A program made the position numbers and the translations under genes. A model generated the notes under the pieces. The model saw only the letters and a program-made list of their open reading frames with translations, was not told the DNA's origin and did no database searches. From Nitrosomonas sp. (GTDB lineage Bacteria > Pseudomonadota > Gammaproteobacteria > Burkholderiales > Nitrosomonadaceae), in assembly GCA_016703745.1 (NCBI GenBank), contig JADJBK010000006.1, positions 1,302,001 through 1,366,000 of the forward strand: a stretch of DNA of 64,000 nucleotides, read 5' to 3'. Numbering within the stretch: the stretch's first letter is position 1; each line of letters starts with the position of its first letter. Positions 16,055 to 25,004 of this stretch are shown piece after piece.

Positions 16055-18600
16055 GCGGCTCATTGCTATCACGCTGGCTGCTGCTGGGCGAATGGCGGGC
16101 ACGCCGGTTGCAGCTGCTGGTTGCGGTCGTTGCCATCATGCTGGGAGTCGCGCTGGGATTTTCCATTCATCTGATCAATACGGCGGCGGTCAATGAATTT
16201 TCCGCTGCCAGCAAAAGCCTCACGGGCATGTCAGATTTAACGGTAGTCGCGGCTCAGCCCGCTTTTGACGAATTACGTTTTCCGGAAATCCTGCAACTGC
16301 CGGAAGTGGCGCAGGCCAGTCCGATGCTGGAAATCATGGCCGGTATTCCCGACTATCAGGAGGCGCTGCGTAGCCCGGAATTGAAAATTATTGGCCTGGA
16401 TATTTTTCGGGCAGCGGCCATTACGCCGGATCTGCTGGGAATACCAGCAGCGGATCGCCAGTTTGATACGTTGTCTGAGGATGGCATTTTCCTGTCCCCT
16501 GCCGCAATGGAATGGCTGGCGATACAGGAAGGAGACAAGCTGACGCTGGCGCTGGGCGGGAAACAAGTCACCCTGCGCGTGGCTGGTGGACTGGTGCGCG
16601 CGCCTGCCGGACAACGTGTCGGTGTGATGGATATCGGGGCGGCGCAGTGGCATTTCGATTATGCCGGATTGCTGTCGCGCATCGAGCTCAAACTGCATAC
16701 AGGCGTCAATCTCGCTACTTTCAAGGCCAAACTGGCCAAACAGCTGGGCGATCATTTTCTGCTGGTGGAAGGTACGAATCAGGATGCCCGCGTGCATAAC
16801 CTGTCACGCGCCTATCGTGTCAACCTCAACATACTGGCATTGGTTGCGTTATTTACCGGCGCATTTCTCGTATTTGCCAGCCAGGTGCTGGCCACCGTGC
16901 GGCGGCGCGCCCAGATTGCACTGCTGCAGGTATTGGGCATGACACGCCAGCAGATATTGCGCCAGTTGTTGCTGGAAGGCGGGCTGCTTGGCACGGTCGG
17001 CGCCTTGTTGGGGCTGGCGCTCGGCTATGGAATCGCCGCAATCGGATTACGCTTCTATGGCGCGGATCTCGGCGCCGGTTTTTTTGCTGGGATGACGCCC
17101 GCTCTCCATTTCAGCCCCGTGGCGGCTCTGTTTTATTTCGTGGCCGGGGTCGGCGTCACGCTGCTCGGCAGCCTTCTGCCCGCATGGGAAGCAACACGAA
17201 CGCAACTGGCCGTTACGCTGAAATCGGGTAGCGAGCGCGAGGCGCTCGCCGTGTTACGGTTTCCGTGGCTGGCAGGAGGGTGCCTGCTGTTAGCGGCGCT
17301 CTTTGTGCGCCTGCCACCCGTGGGTGAACTGCCGGTATTTGGTTATCTGGCGGTCGTCCTGTTGCTGATTGGCGGGGTGGCTTTGCTGCCCTGGCTGGCG
17401 GGCGCGTTTTTTGCGCAATTGTCGAAGTGGACTGCGCGTTATCCGAAAGGTGTCGTGCGTACCCTGGTGTTTGCCCGGCTCTCCAACGCATCCGGCCTGG
17501 CCGCGATTGCGCTGGGCGGAATACTGGCGAGCTTCAGCCTGATGGTGGCCATGGCAATTATGGTGATGAGTTTCCGCCTGTCTGTCGAAAATTGGCTGAC
17601 TCATGTGTTGCCAGCGGATATTTATGTGCGCACGGTCATTCGCCAGGATGTGCGCGGGTTTACGCCGGAGGAACAACAATTGCTCACATCGATAGCCGGT
17701 ATCGAACGTATTGATCTGATGCGTTCCCAACCCGTTTTACTGGATCCAGACAGACCCATGATCACTTTGATCGCGCGTCCGATTGATGCGCATCAGCCCG
17801 CCCATACCCTGCCGATGACCGATGCGGCGCTGCCGCGAGCAGCCTGGCTGAAGGATGCGATACCGATCTGGGTATCGGAAGCGATGGTGGATCTGTATCA
17901 GTTTACCGTGGGGCGGGAGGTCAGATTGCCGCTTGGCGACCCTGCGCAGATTTTTATCGTTGCGGGTGTGTGGCGCGACTATGGGCGTCAGTTTGGCGCG
18001 ATTCAGATGCAGCTTGATGATTACCGCAGACTGACGGGCGACAGGCATATCGGCGATGCCGCGATATGGGCAAAAGACGGAGTGGAGATCAATGAAATCA
18101 TCAAAAATCTGCATGCCCTGCCCTTTGGGGAGAACCTGAAAATCTCACCTCAAAATGAAATTCGCGAGATCAGCCTGGCGCTGTTTGACCGCAGCTTTGC
18201 CGTCACCTATCTGCTGGAACTGATCGCGGTTGGTGTCGGCCTGCTGGGCGTGGCAGCCAGTTTCTCCGCTCAGGCGCTGACCAGAATCCGTGAGTTTGGC
18301 ATGTTGTCTCATATTGGTCTCACACGACGGCAGATTCGCCACATGCTGCTCGCGGAAGGTGGTCTGCTGACCGGTTTTGGAATCAGCATGGGGTTTATGC
18401 TCGGGGTCACCATCAGCCTGATACTGGTATTCGTGATCAACCCGCAGTCTTTCCGCTGGACGATGCAGCTGCATCTCCCCTGGACATGGCTTGCGATCAT
18501 GGCGCTGGCCATGCTGGGCGCAGCCATGTTCAGCGTTTATCAGGCAAGCAAACCGGCCATCTCCCGTGATGCGGTGCGTGCGGTCAAGGAGGACTGGTGA
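16051..18600 (+). CDS. FtsX-like ABC permease, large two-domain type
   Basis: The product is 849 residues. One N-terminal helix (~18-40) is followed by a periplasmic MacB-like region, then three helices around 255-390 in FtsX arrangement, four hydrophobic helices in the middle (~405-520), a second periplasmic region, and a final FtsX triad (~715-840). This doubled architecture fits AttF/AttG-like fused permeases. It overlaps both neighbours by four bases, so all three genes form one operon. The pairing with the LolD-like ATPase is firm; the cargo is not known. Confidence 0.85.
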   Translation: MSGSLLSRWLLLGEWRARRLQLLVAVVAIMLGVALGFSIHLINTAAVNEFSAASKSLTGMSDLTVVAAQPAFDELRFPEILQLPEVAQASPMLEIMAGIPDYQEALRSPELKIIGLDIFRAAAITPDLLGIPAADRQFDTLSEDGIFLSPAAMEWLAIQEGDKLTLALGGKQVTLRVAGGLVRAPAGQRVGVMDIGAAQWHFDYAGLLSRIELKLHTGVNLATFKAKLAKQLGDHFLLVEGTNQDARVHNLSRAYRVNLNILALVALFTGAFLVFASQVLATVRRRAQIALLQVLGMTRQQILRQLLLEGGLLGTVGALLGLALGYGIAAIGLRFYGADLGAGFFAGMTPALHFSPVAALFYFVAGVGVTLLGSLLPAWEATRTQLAVTLKSGSEREALAVLRFPWLAGGCLLLAALFVRLPPVGELPVFGYLAVVLLLIGGVALLPWLAGAFFAQLSKWTARYPKGVVRTLVFARLSNASGLAAIALGGILASFSLMVAMAIMVMSFRLSVENWLTHVLPADIYVRTVIRQDVRGFTPEEQQLLTSIAGIERIDLMRSQPVLLDPDRPMITLIARPIDAHQPAHTLPMTDAALPRAAWLKDAIPIWVSEAMVDLYQFTVGREVRLPLGDPAQIFIVAGVWRDYGRQFGAIQMQLDDYRRLTGDRHIGDAAIWAKDGVEINEIIKNLHALPFGENLKISPQNEIREISLALFDRSFAVTYLLELIAVGVGLLGVAASFSAQALTRIREFGMLSHIGLTRRQIRHMLLAEGGLLTGFGISMGFMLGVTISLILVFVINPQSFRWTMQLHLPWTWLAIMALAMLGAAMFSVYQASKPAISRDAVRAVKEDW

Positions 18601-19682
18601 TGCGTTCATTACTGTTGCTGGTTTTGTTGCTGACTGGCCATCCGCTGCTGGCCGCCGGAGATTCGTTCTCACCTGTCACGCCAGGATATGCGATGGTTTT
18701 TCCACGGGATTTTGGCGCGCACCCCGATTTCCGGATGGAATGGTGGTACACAACGGGCTGGCTGCAAACGGCAGAAGGCCAGAAACTCGGTTTTCAGGTC
18801 ACCTTCTTTCGGATTGCAACTCAGGCCAGTCAACATAACCCCAGCCGCTTCGCACCCGGACAACTGATCATCGCGCATGCGGCGCTTTCCGATCCCAGGC
18901 TGGACAGTCTGCTGCACGACCAGCGGATCAGGCGCGCAGGGTTTGATCTGGTGTATGCCCGTACCGGCAATACCGATGTCAAACTCGATGACTGGTTTTT
19001 CAGGCGCGAAACCGACGGGCGTTACCAGACAGCCGTCCAGGCGGCGGATTTTGCCCTGGAGCTGACGTTTCTGCCGACTCAACCCTTGCTGTTACAGGGT
19101 GAACAGGGTTTTTCGCGCAAGGGACCCAAAATGGAGCAGGCCAGTTATTACTATAGCGAGCCCCATCTGCAGGTAACAGGCACCCTTACCCGCAACGGCA
19201 AGCCAATCGCCATTTCTGGCACCGCCTGGCTCGATCATGAATGGTCCAGTGCGCTGCTTGATGCCAACGCGGTTGGGTGGGACTGGGCAGGCGCCAATCT
19301 GGACGATGGAGGCGCCTTGATGGCTTTTCAGATACGCAGCAAGGATGGTGCGAAAATCTGGGCACATGCGGTATGGCGCGATGCTCACGGACGCACGACC
19401 ACCTTTGCGCCGGACGATGTGCATATCCAGCCACGGCGGCGCTGGCGTTCTCCACATACTCAGGCCGATTATCCAGTGGCCATGACGATCAGGACGGGCG
19501 AAACCACCTGGCAGCTCACTCCGCTCATGGATGACCAGGAGCTGGACTCCCGCGCGTCCATCGGCGCGGTCTACTGGGAGGGAGCGGTCACGCTTGAACG
19601 TGATGGCAAACCAGTCGGACGCGGCTATCTGGAACTGACGGGTTATGTGCAGCCATTGTCGATAGGGGGAAATAATAACTAA
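18597..19682 (+). CDS. AttH/CrtC-like lipocalin-domain secreted protein
   Basis: The product is 361 residues with a signal peptide (SLLLLVLLLTGHPLLAAGD). The mature protein shows the paired motifs PDFRMEWWYTTGWL and SGTAWLDHEWSSALL, which define the lipocalin-like/hydroxyneurosporene-dehydratase-like superfamily (AttH, CrtC). These are predicted periplasmic binding or hydrolase proteins; CrtC hydrates carotenoids, but no carotenoid genes are here. It is the last gene of the ABC operon and overlaps the permease by four bases, so it probably serves the transporter. Confidence 0.8.
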   Translation: MMRSLLLLVLLLTGHPLLAAGDSFSPVTPGYAMVFPRDFGAHPDFRMEWWYTTGWLQTAEGQKLGFQVTFFRIATQASQHNPSRFAPGQLIIAHAALSDPRLDSLLHDQRIRRAGFDLVYARTGNTDVKLDDWFFRRETDGRYQTAVQAADFALELTFLPTQPLLLQGEQGFSRKGPKMEQASYYYSEPHLQVTGTLTRNGKPIAISGTAWLDHEWSSALLDANAVGWDWAGANLDDGGALMAFQIRSKDGAKIWAHAVWRDAHGRTTTFAPDDVHIQPRRRWRSPHTQADYPVAMTIRTGETTWQLTPLMDDQELDSRASIGAVYWEGAVTLERDGKPVGRGYLELTGYVQPLSIGGNNN

Positions 19683-19787
19683 AGACACAGCAACCCAGGC
19701 ATCCGGAAACTTCGCAGGCCGCAGAAGTGTAATGGAAAAAAATTCAATTCACCTATTCACAACCATCAGAAACTGTTGGGATTTTTT

Positions 19788-21272
19788 ATGACTAAACCAG
19801 TGACCATGCTGATAATCGGGCATGAAGAGCAAACGTCGCATGATATTGATGCCTTGTTTGCTCAAGCAAACATGACCGTGACCATCGAACGGATGGCGAA
19901 TCAGGCTCAACTGGCCGAACGGCTGCTATCCCGGTCATGGGATCTCTTGCTGGCAGATCATCAGCCGGATTCAGATGCTGAACGGGCGCTGGCGCTGGCA
20001 GCCATGCATGCGCCGGGCGTGCCATTAATTGTGCTGACCCGTTCGAGCCCCGATGTGACGGCAACTTCACGCTTGATTGAAGCGGGGGCGCAGGATGTAT
20101 TAAGTGAAATTGATGGCGCACTGCTCGCGGTCGTGCGACGTTGTTTGCGTCAAAGTGCGCATTGGCTGGATTTTCAGCAGACGCGGCTAGCGCTGGAGAA
20201 AAGTGAAACACGCTTTCGTGCGCTGGCTGCGAACTTACCCGGACTGGTATTTCAGTTTGTGCTGGAGCCGGATGAGCGTATTTTCTTTCCGTATGTCAGC
20301 GAAGGGGCCAAAGCCTTGTTGGGACTGCTGCCGAATGAGTTGCAGTCCCAACCGGATAAATTTGGTGCGCTGATCGTGGCAGATGATCTTGCCAGTTACG
20401 ATTGCTCGATGCGGGATTCCCGCCTGCGCATGACGGCCTGGAACTGGGAAGGACGAGTGCAGATTGGGGATGAGGATGATGTCAAATGGATCAGTTTGCG
20501 CGCGACACCTCGTTATACACAGCAGGGAGCAGTGTTATGGGACGGGATCATGCTCAATATTACGCGCAACAAGCAGATCGAGATTGAGATTGCTCATTCG
20601 CGCGCGCAGCTGGCGGAGCTTGCCGCCTATTCACAGAAGGTCAAGGAGCAGGAACGCGCGCGCATTGCCCGTGAAATTCATGATGATATCGGCGGCACGC
20701 TGACCGCAATCAAATGCGAATTACTGCCCTGTCTGGATGATCAGCCGCGCACCACTATGTTTTATCGCAACAAGGCGGCGGCGATTGAAGTGCTGACGGA
20801 TATGCTGATCGATAGCACACGCCGTATCGCACTTGACCTGCGCCCTGGAATTCTCGATTGCGGTATCGTGGCGGCGGTGCACTGGCAGGCGCGCGAATTC
20901 AGCAAACGTACTGGTATTGTCTGTGAGGTCGATTGTTCAGATGATGATATTGCGCTCAATGGTGATCTTGCCGTCGCGGTTTTTCGCATGTTTCAGGAAG
21001 CGCTAACCAATATCAGCAAGCATGCGCGGGCGTCAATGGTGCAGGTTGAGCTGGGCGAAACGGGGGACTGGTTTCTTATGCGGGTGGTAGATGATGGGTG
21101 CGGTCTGGCTGATAGCGATAGGGATAAACTCAATTCGTTTGGTATCAGGGGGATGCGCGAGCGCTGTCAACAGCTCGGTGGCCACTTCCACATCGAAGGC
21201 AACGCGCAGGCAGGAACCGGCACCTGCGTCAGAATTGATGTTCCGCTCGATGGAAACCCGACTGGCGAATAG
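19788..21272 (+). CDS. NarL-type histidine kinase with receiver-like and PAS domains
   Basis: The product is 494 residues. Residues 1-115 resemble a response-receiver fold (DLLLADHQP, LIVLTRS); the putative phosphate acceptor is in LLADHQP. A PAS domain follows (~133-260, ETRFRALAANLPGLVFQF), then a HisKA_3 dimer helix with phospho-acceptor histidine 298 in REIHDDIGGTLTAIK, and a HATPase domain with FQEALTNISKHA and FGIRGMRERC. There are no membrane helices, so the sensor is cytosolic. I start at the ATG giving MTKPVTMLII. The response regulator follows 71 bases later and is the likely partner. Confidence 0.85.
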   Translation: MTKPVTMLIIGHEEQTSHDIDALFAQANMTVTIERMANQAQLAERLLSRSWDLLLADHQPDSDAERALALAAMHAPGVPLIVLTRSSPDVTATSRLIEAGAQDVLSEIDGALLAVVRRCLRQSAHWLDFQQTRLALEKSETRFRALAANLPGLVFQFVLEPDERIFFPYVSEGAKALLGLLPNELQSQPDKFGALIVADDLASYDCSMRDSRLRMTAWNWEGRVQIGDEDDVKWISLRATPRYTQQGAVLWDGIMLNITRNKQIEIEIAHSRAQLAELAAYSQKVKEQERARIAREIHDDIGGTLTAIKCELLPCLDDQPRTTMFYRNKAAAIEVLTDMLIDSTRRIALDLRPGILDCGIVAAVHWQAREFSKRTGIVCEVDCSDDDIALNGDLAVAVFRMFQEALTNISKHARASMVQVELGETGDWFLMRVVDDGCGLADSDRDKLNSFGIRGMRERCQQLGGHFHIEGNAQAGTGTCVRIDVPLDGNPTGE

Positions 21273-21343
21273 AGGAAACTAACTCCATCAAGAATGAAAA
21301 CCTGTGGCATACTTTTGATTCTGAATGATAAAAAGGTGTGTGC

Positions 21344-21976
21344 ATGATTAAGGTGATGATTACCGATGATCACGCGATTGTGCGTCAGGGACTGAAGCAG
21401 ATTCTGAGTGAAACCGGGGATATCAGCGTGACGGGCGAGGCTGAAAGTGGTTTTCAGGCACTCAAACTGGTACGCCAGTTTGAGTTTGATGTCATTTTGC
21501 TGGATATTTCGTTACCCGACCGCAACGGCATCGAAGTACTGAAACAAATCAAGAAAGAATATCCATCCATGGCCGTGCTGATGTTAAGCATGCACAACGA
21601 AAGTGAATTTGCGCTGCGTGCGCTTAAGGGTGGCGCATCCGGCTACCTGAGCAAACAAAGCGCACCGGCGCAGCTGGTAACTGCCATCCGCACGGTGGCC
21701 AGTGGCCACAAATACATTACTCCAATACTGGCGGAAGAACTCGCCAATACCATTACAGCTGGCTCAGATCAGCCGCTGCATACCACCTTGTCCGACCGCG
21801 AATACCAGACCTTCTGCATGATCGCCGCAGGCAAGGCGCTTTCTGACATTTCCGCCGCCATGTGTCTTAGCCCCAAAACTGTCAGCGTTTATCGCGCCCG
21901 TTTGATGGAAAAACTCAAACTGGCCAATAACAGCGAATTGATTCGTTATGCCATCAAGCACAACCTGGTCGATTGA
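21344..21976 (+). CDS. NarL/FixJ-family response regulator
   Basis: The product is 210 residues: a receiver with acidic pocket TDDHAIVRQG and phosphorylation site near Asp54 in VILLDISLPDRNG, then a LuxR-type helix-turn-helix (LSDREYQTFCMIAAGKALSD...SPKTVSVYRARL). The family binds DNA as a dimer when phosphorylated. The preceding HisKA_3 kinase is the natural partner. The start is the ATG of MIKVMITDDH, with AAAGG upstream. Confidence 0.9.
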   Translation: MIKVMITDDHAIVRQGLKQILSETGDISVTGEAESGFQALKLVRQFEFDVILLDISLPDRNGIEVLKQIKKEYPSMAVLMLSMHNESEFALRALKGGASGYLSKQSAPAQLVTAIRTVASGHKYITPILAEELANTITAGSDQPLHTTLSDREYQTFCMIAAGKALSDISAAMCLSPKTVSVYRARLMEKLKLANNSELIRYAIKHNLVD

Positions 21977-22106
21977 CTGGGGAATAAAACGATTTGTAAT
22001 CGTGTAATTCCGGTTTAATTCCAACCGCCACACCGACTTGATTCTGCTAATCTCTGCTGCAGTGAAAAAACCCAATTTTATTTAATACCTTTTAGCGGGG
22101 GAAGAG

Positions 22107-22931
22107 ATGATACGACGCACAAAAGAAGATAAACCGCTGCAGCTTGTCAAATCAGCAACTGAAAGTGGAAAAAAGCCTGCAGGTACCAAACGAAAATTGC
22201 CTCAGCCCGATACGAATACTATTGATTACTACAAGCATGTCGAACAATATGCGCAGAAAATCCGTAGCACGGAAGATGTCGGCGAGATTATTGGGATTCT
22301 CGACACGGTACTGAGTGAAACCCGTGATTTGCGCCACAATAACGAGGTGTATAGCGCGCAGGAGCAAGTGCGTCTGGCCGAACAGAAAATCGAAACCCTG
22401 AAACTGGAGCTGGAACAGTTACGTGAGCTGGTGCATACCGATCCGATGACAGGCGTATTTAACCGGCGCGGGCTGGATACGGTCTATCTGCGGGAAGCAG
22501 CGCGCGCTGACCGCAATGAAAATGTATTGTGCGCAGTCGTGATCGATCTTGATAATTTTAAGTATATTAATGATACGTATGGTCACCAGTTTGGCGATGA
22601 GGTACTGGTCCAGTTCGCCAAAACCGCGAAACAGACCCTCCGTCCCAGCGACGTGGTTGCCCGATTTGGTGGGGAGGAATTCGTCATTCTGCTGCCGGAT
22701 ACCCCAACGGAATCAGCCATTTGGGTAATGCAGCGTTTGCAGAATAATTTCCTGAAGACCCATTTCCGAGGAGCAGGTAATCGGCCGGTCAGCGTCACGT
22801 TCAGTGGCGGTCTGGCAATGCGGCGGCTGCAGGAGAATCAGAATTCCCTGATTAAACGCGCGGATGAGGCGCTCTATCAAGCAAAAGCCTCCGGCAAAAA
22901 TCGCGTGGTAGTAGCGGTAGATAGTCAATAG
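22107..22931 (+). CDS. Diguanylate cyclase (GGDEF)
   Basis: The product is 274 residues. The first ~100 are charged and partly coiled coil (VRLAEQKIETLKLELEQLRE), a likely dimerisation segment. The GGDEF domain begins at DPMTGVFNRRGLD, with active site GGEEF at ~188-192. The inhibitory I-site RPSD sits five residues before it, so feedback control by c-di-GMP is expected. There are no membrane segments. The EAL/HDOD gene follows six bases later, pointing to co-expression of c-di-GMP synthesis with an effector. Confidence 0.9.
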   Translation: MIRRTKEDKPLQLVKSATESGKKPAGTKRKLPQPDTNTIDYYKHVEQYAQKIRSTEDVGEIIGILDTVLSETRDLRHNNEVYSAQEQVRLAEQKIETLKLELEQLRELVHTDPMTGVFNRRGLDTVYLREAARADRNENVLCAVVIDLDNFKYINDTYGHQFGDEVLVQFAKTAKQTLRPSDVVARFGGEEFVILLPDTPTESAIWVMQRLQNNFLKTHFRGAGNRPVSVTFSGGLAMRRLQENQNSLIKRADEALYQAKASGKNRVVVAVDSQ

Positions 22932-22937
22932 ACCAGC

Positions 22938-24164
22938 ATGGATAATATTTTTCTTGGCCGACAGCCTATACTCGATCGTGAGCGAAATCTGGTTGCATAC
23001 GAACTGCTCTTCCGTCCCGGACAAATAGACTCGGCTCAGGTGGCGGATGATGTCAATGCATCTGCCAATGTACTGATCAATGCTTATGGTCAGCTGGGCA
23101 TTCAGCGGGTATTGGGCAATCAGCGTGGCTTTATTAATGTTAGTGCGGAGTTGTTGTTAAGTGACGCCATTTTGCTGCTGCCGCATCAGCATGTGGTGCT
23201 GGAACTGCTGGAATCCATTGTTATCACGCCAGAGATCGTGCAGCGTTGTCTGGATCTGAAACAGAAGGGATATCATCTGGCACTGGATGATGTGATTGCC
23301 ATCGACGAGAGACTGGAGTCGATGTTGCCAATTGTTAACGTGGTCAAAGTAGATGTGCTTGCATTGACTGATGCGGCTATTGAGCAACTGATCAATCGAC
23401 TGAAACGCTGGCCAGTCATTCCGCTCGCTGAAAAGGTAGAAACTCCGGATCGGGCCAGATTCTGTATGGATAAAGGGTTTGAGCTGTTTCAGGGGTTTTT
23501 TTTCGCCAAACCCGAAGTTGTGTCTGGCAAGCAGCTTGATCCGGCAAATCTCTCGATGTTGCAATTGTTATCTCTGGTCATGCAGGATGGAGAAATCGAA
23601 AAGATCGAGCAACTGCTCAAGCATCAGCCCGGTTTGAGCTATAACCTGTTGCGCATGGTGAATTCCGTTGCGGGTGGCTTGACGCAAAAAGTCGGCTCCA
23701 TCAAACAGGCTGTTATGGTACTGGGCTTTAAGCAATTACAGCGCTGGGTGCAGCTACTGCTATATGCCGCCAATTCAGGCGGTGAAAGCTCTGCTAATGC
23801 GTTAATGCAGACGGCGGCTATTCGAGGACGCCTGATGGAGTTAATTGCCGCCCTGGATCGTCCGCATGATAAAAACTACCAGGATCGCGCCTTTATGACG
23901 GGCATTATGTCGCTGCTGGACGTGCTGTTAGGCATGGATATTCAGGCGATCGTAGACCGGCTCGAAATGCCGGAAGAAATGACACGGGCGTTGTTGCAGC
24001 GCGAAGGACGGCTCGGCCAGCAACTGTTGCTGGTAGAAGCAAGCGAAAAGAATGATCGCACCAGGGTGAACAATATCATTGCTGACCTCGGGTTTCTGGA
24101 TGCTTCTGCGCTGGCGCATGCGGAATTATCTGCCCTGGAGTGGGCCAGTCAGCTCAATCAGTAG
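22938..24164 (+). CDS. EAL-like plus HDOD domain protein (YuxH type)
   Basis: The product is 408 residues. The N-terminal ~200 form an EAL-like fold whose motif reads YELLFRP instead of EAL, and whose metal-binding residues are only partly present (LALDDV, KVDVLAL, AEKVET). Proteins of this group usually lack phosphodiesterase activity and may bind c-di-GMP or act as scaffolds. The C-terminal half is an HDOD domain (MLQLLSLVMQ, LSYNLLRMVNSV). It sits in an apparent operon with the diguanylate cyclase. Confidence 0.85.
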   Translation: MDNIFLGRQPILDRERNLVAYELLFRPGQIDSAQVADDVNASANVLINAYGQLGIQRVLGNQRGFINVSAELLLSDAILLLPHQHVVLELLESIVITPEIVQRCLDLKQKGYHLALDDVIAIDERLESMLPIVNVVKVDVLALTDAAIEQLINRLKRWPVIPLAEKVETPDRARFCMDKGFELFQGFFFAKPEVVSGKQLDPANLSMLQLLSLVMQDGEIEKIEQLLKHQPGLSYNLLRMVNSVAGGLTQKVGSIKQAVMVLGFKQLQRWVQLLLYAANSGGESSANALMQTAAIRGRLMELIAALDRPHDKNYQDRAFMTGIMSLLDVLLGMDIQAIVDRLEMPEEMTRALLQREGRLGQQLLLVEASEKNDRTRVNNIIADLGFLDASALAHAELSALEWASQLNQ

Positions 24165-24442
24165 ACTGGTTTTCCTCCATACCACTGAAATCAACAATCA
24201 GCGGGGAATAATGTCAATTTTTTGACTGGGTAGTGCTCGATTTACTTCCATTGCGAAAAAATCTGAGTTAGAATCCTTTTCATCTTTATGGGTTTTGCAA
24301 ATGATAAAACGTATGAAGTGTGTTTTGCCGGGTATCAATGCTGAGGTAATTTGCTTCCCGGGTAAGTGTGTAGGTGTTTAGTGTAATTAGACATTTATCC
24401 ATAACAGGATAATAAAATTAAATTGAATAGGGAGAATAAAGC

Positions 24443-24580
24443 ATGGGATACGATGCAGAAACCACACAAAGAGAAACAACAAAAGAAAAATCCGGTTGGA
24501 TGGTTGCAATTGGCTCAACAGTAGCGTTCATCATAATTGGCGCGATTATCTGGAGCAGCGGAATGGGCGGTAAATACTAA
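24443..24580 (+). CDS. Small membrane peptide, paralogue A (45 aa)
   Basis: The product is 45 residues: a polar, charged N-terminus (MGYDAETTQRETTKEKSG), then WMVAIGSTVAFIIIGAIIW as one membrane helix and a short GGKY tail. GGGAG precedes the ATG at good spacing. A paralogue lies at 24726 with the shared core EKSGWMVAIGSTV and ending (G)KY. I do not recognise the family. A tiny respiratory or membrane-complex subunit is one possibility; nothing here proves it. Confidence 0.7.
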   Translation: MGYDAETTQRETTKEKSGWMVAIGSTVAFIIIGAIIWSSGMGGKY

Positions 24581-24725
24581 CCATCGAATCTTTTCTATCC
24601 TGAAAATAGTTATCTTGCGGATATAAAAGATTCCTCATTGTCAACGGTTAGTGCTGGATACGTCCAGTCTGCACAGGGCAATGGGACATTTTTTAAAACG
24701 TAGTTTAATTTTAGGAGGATATAAA

Positions 24726-24878
24726 ATGGGTATGGGTGATGCGGGTTATGATGCACAAACTTCTGAAAGAGAAGTTTCTAAGGAAAAGAGCGGATGGATG
24801 GTTGCAATTGGCTCAACGGTTATTTTTATTGTGCTGGGTGCAATTATCTGGGGCTTTAATTTTGGCAGTAAATATTAG
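24726..24878 (+). CDS. Small membrane peptide, paralogue B (50 aa)
   Basis: The product is 50 residues, MGMGDAGYDAQTSEREVSKE then a KSGWMVAIGSTVIFIVLGAI helix and an FNFGSKY end. A strong ribosome site (TAGGAGG) precedes it. The core matches paralogue A closely while the surrounding DNA differs, so both copies appear under selection. A strong terminator follows. The function is unknown. Confidence 0.7.
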   Translation: MGMGDAGYDAQTSEREVSKEKSGWMVAIGSTVIFIVLGAIIWGFNFGSKY

Positions 24879-24910
24879 ATCATAACAACCCCTAATCTTG
24901 TTTTATATTC

Positions 24911-24961
24911 GGCGGTCGGCGTTCCCGGTAGTTCCGGGAGTGGCGACCGCCTCTTTGTTTA
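24911..24961 (+). terminator. Rho-independent terminator after the small paralogues
   Basis: An outer stem (GGCGGTCG with CGACCGCC) encloses a second stem (CCCGG with CCGGG) and is followed by TCTTTGTTT. It should end transcription of the 24443-24878 pair; fumC approaches from the other side. Confidence 0.85.
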
Positions 24962-25004
24962 TACCCTTCGTTTTCACCCTCCTTACTCGCCCTGCCTTTC
25001 GGAG

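Noticed and set aside
24301..24381. 26-codon frame MIKRMKCVLPGINAEVICFP upstream of the small paralogues
   Set aside because: There is no ribosome site and no second copy before paralogue B; it is more likely untranslated leader with a CCGGG/CCCGG stem.
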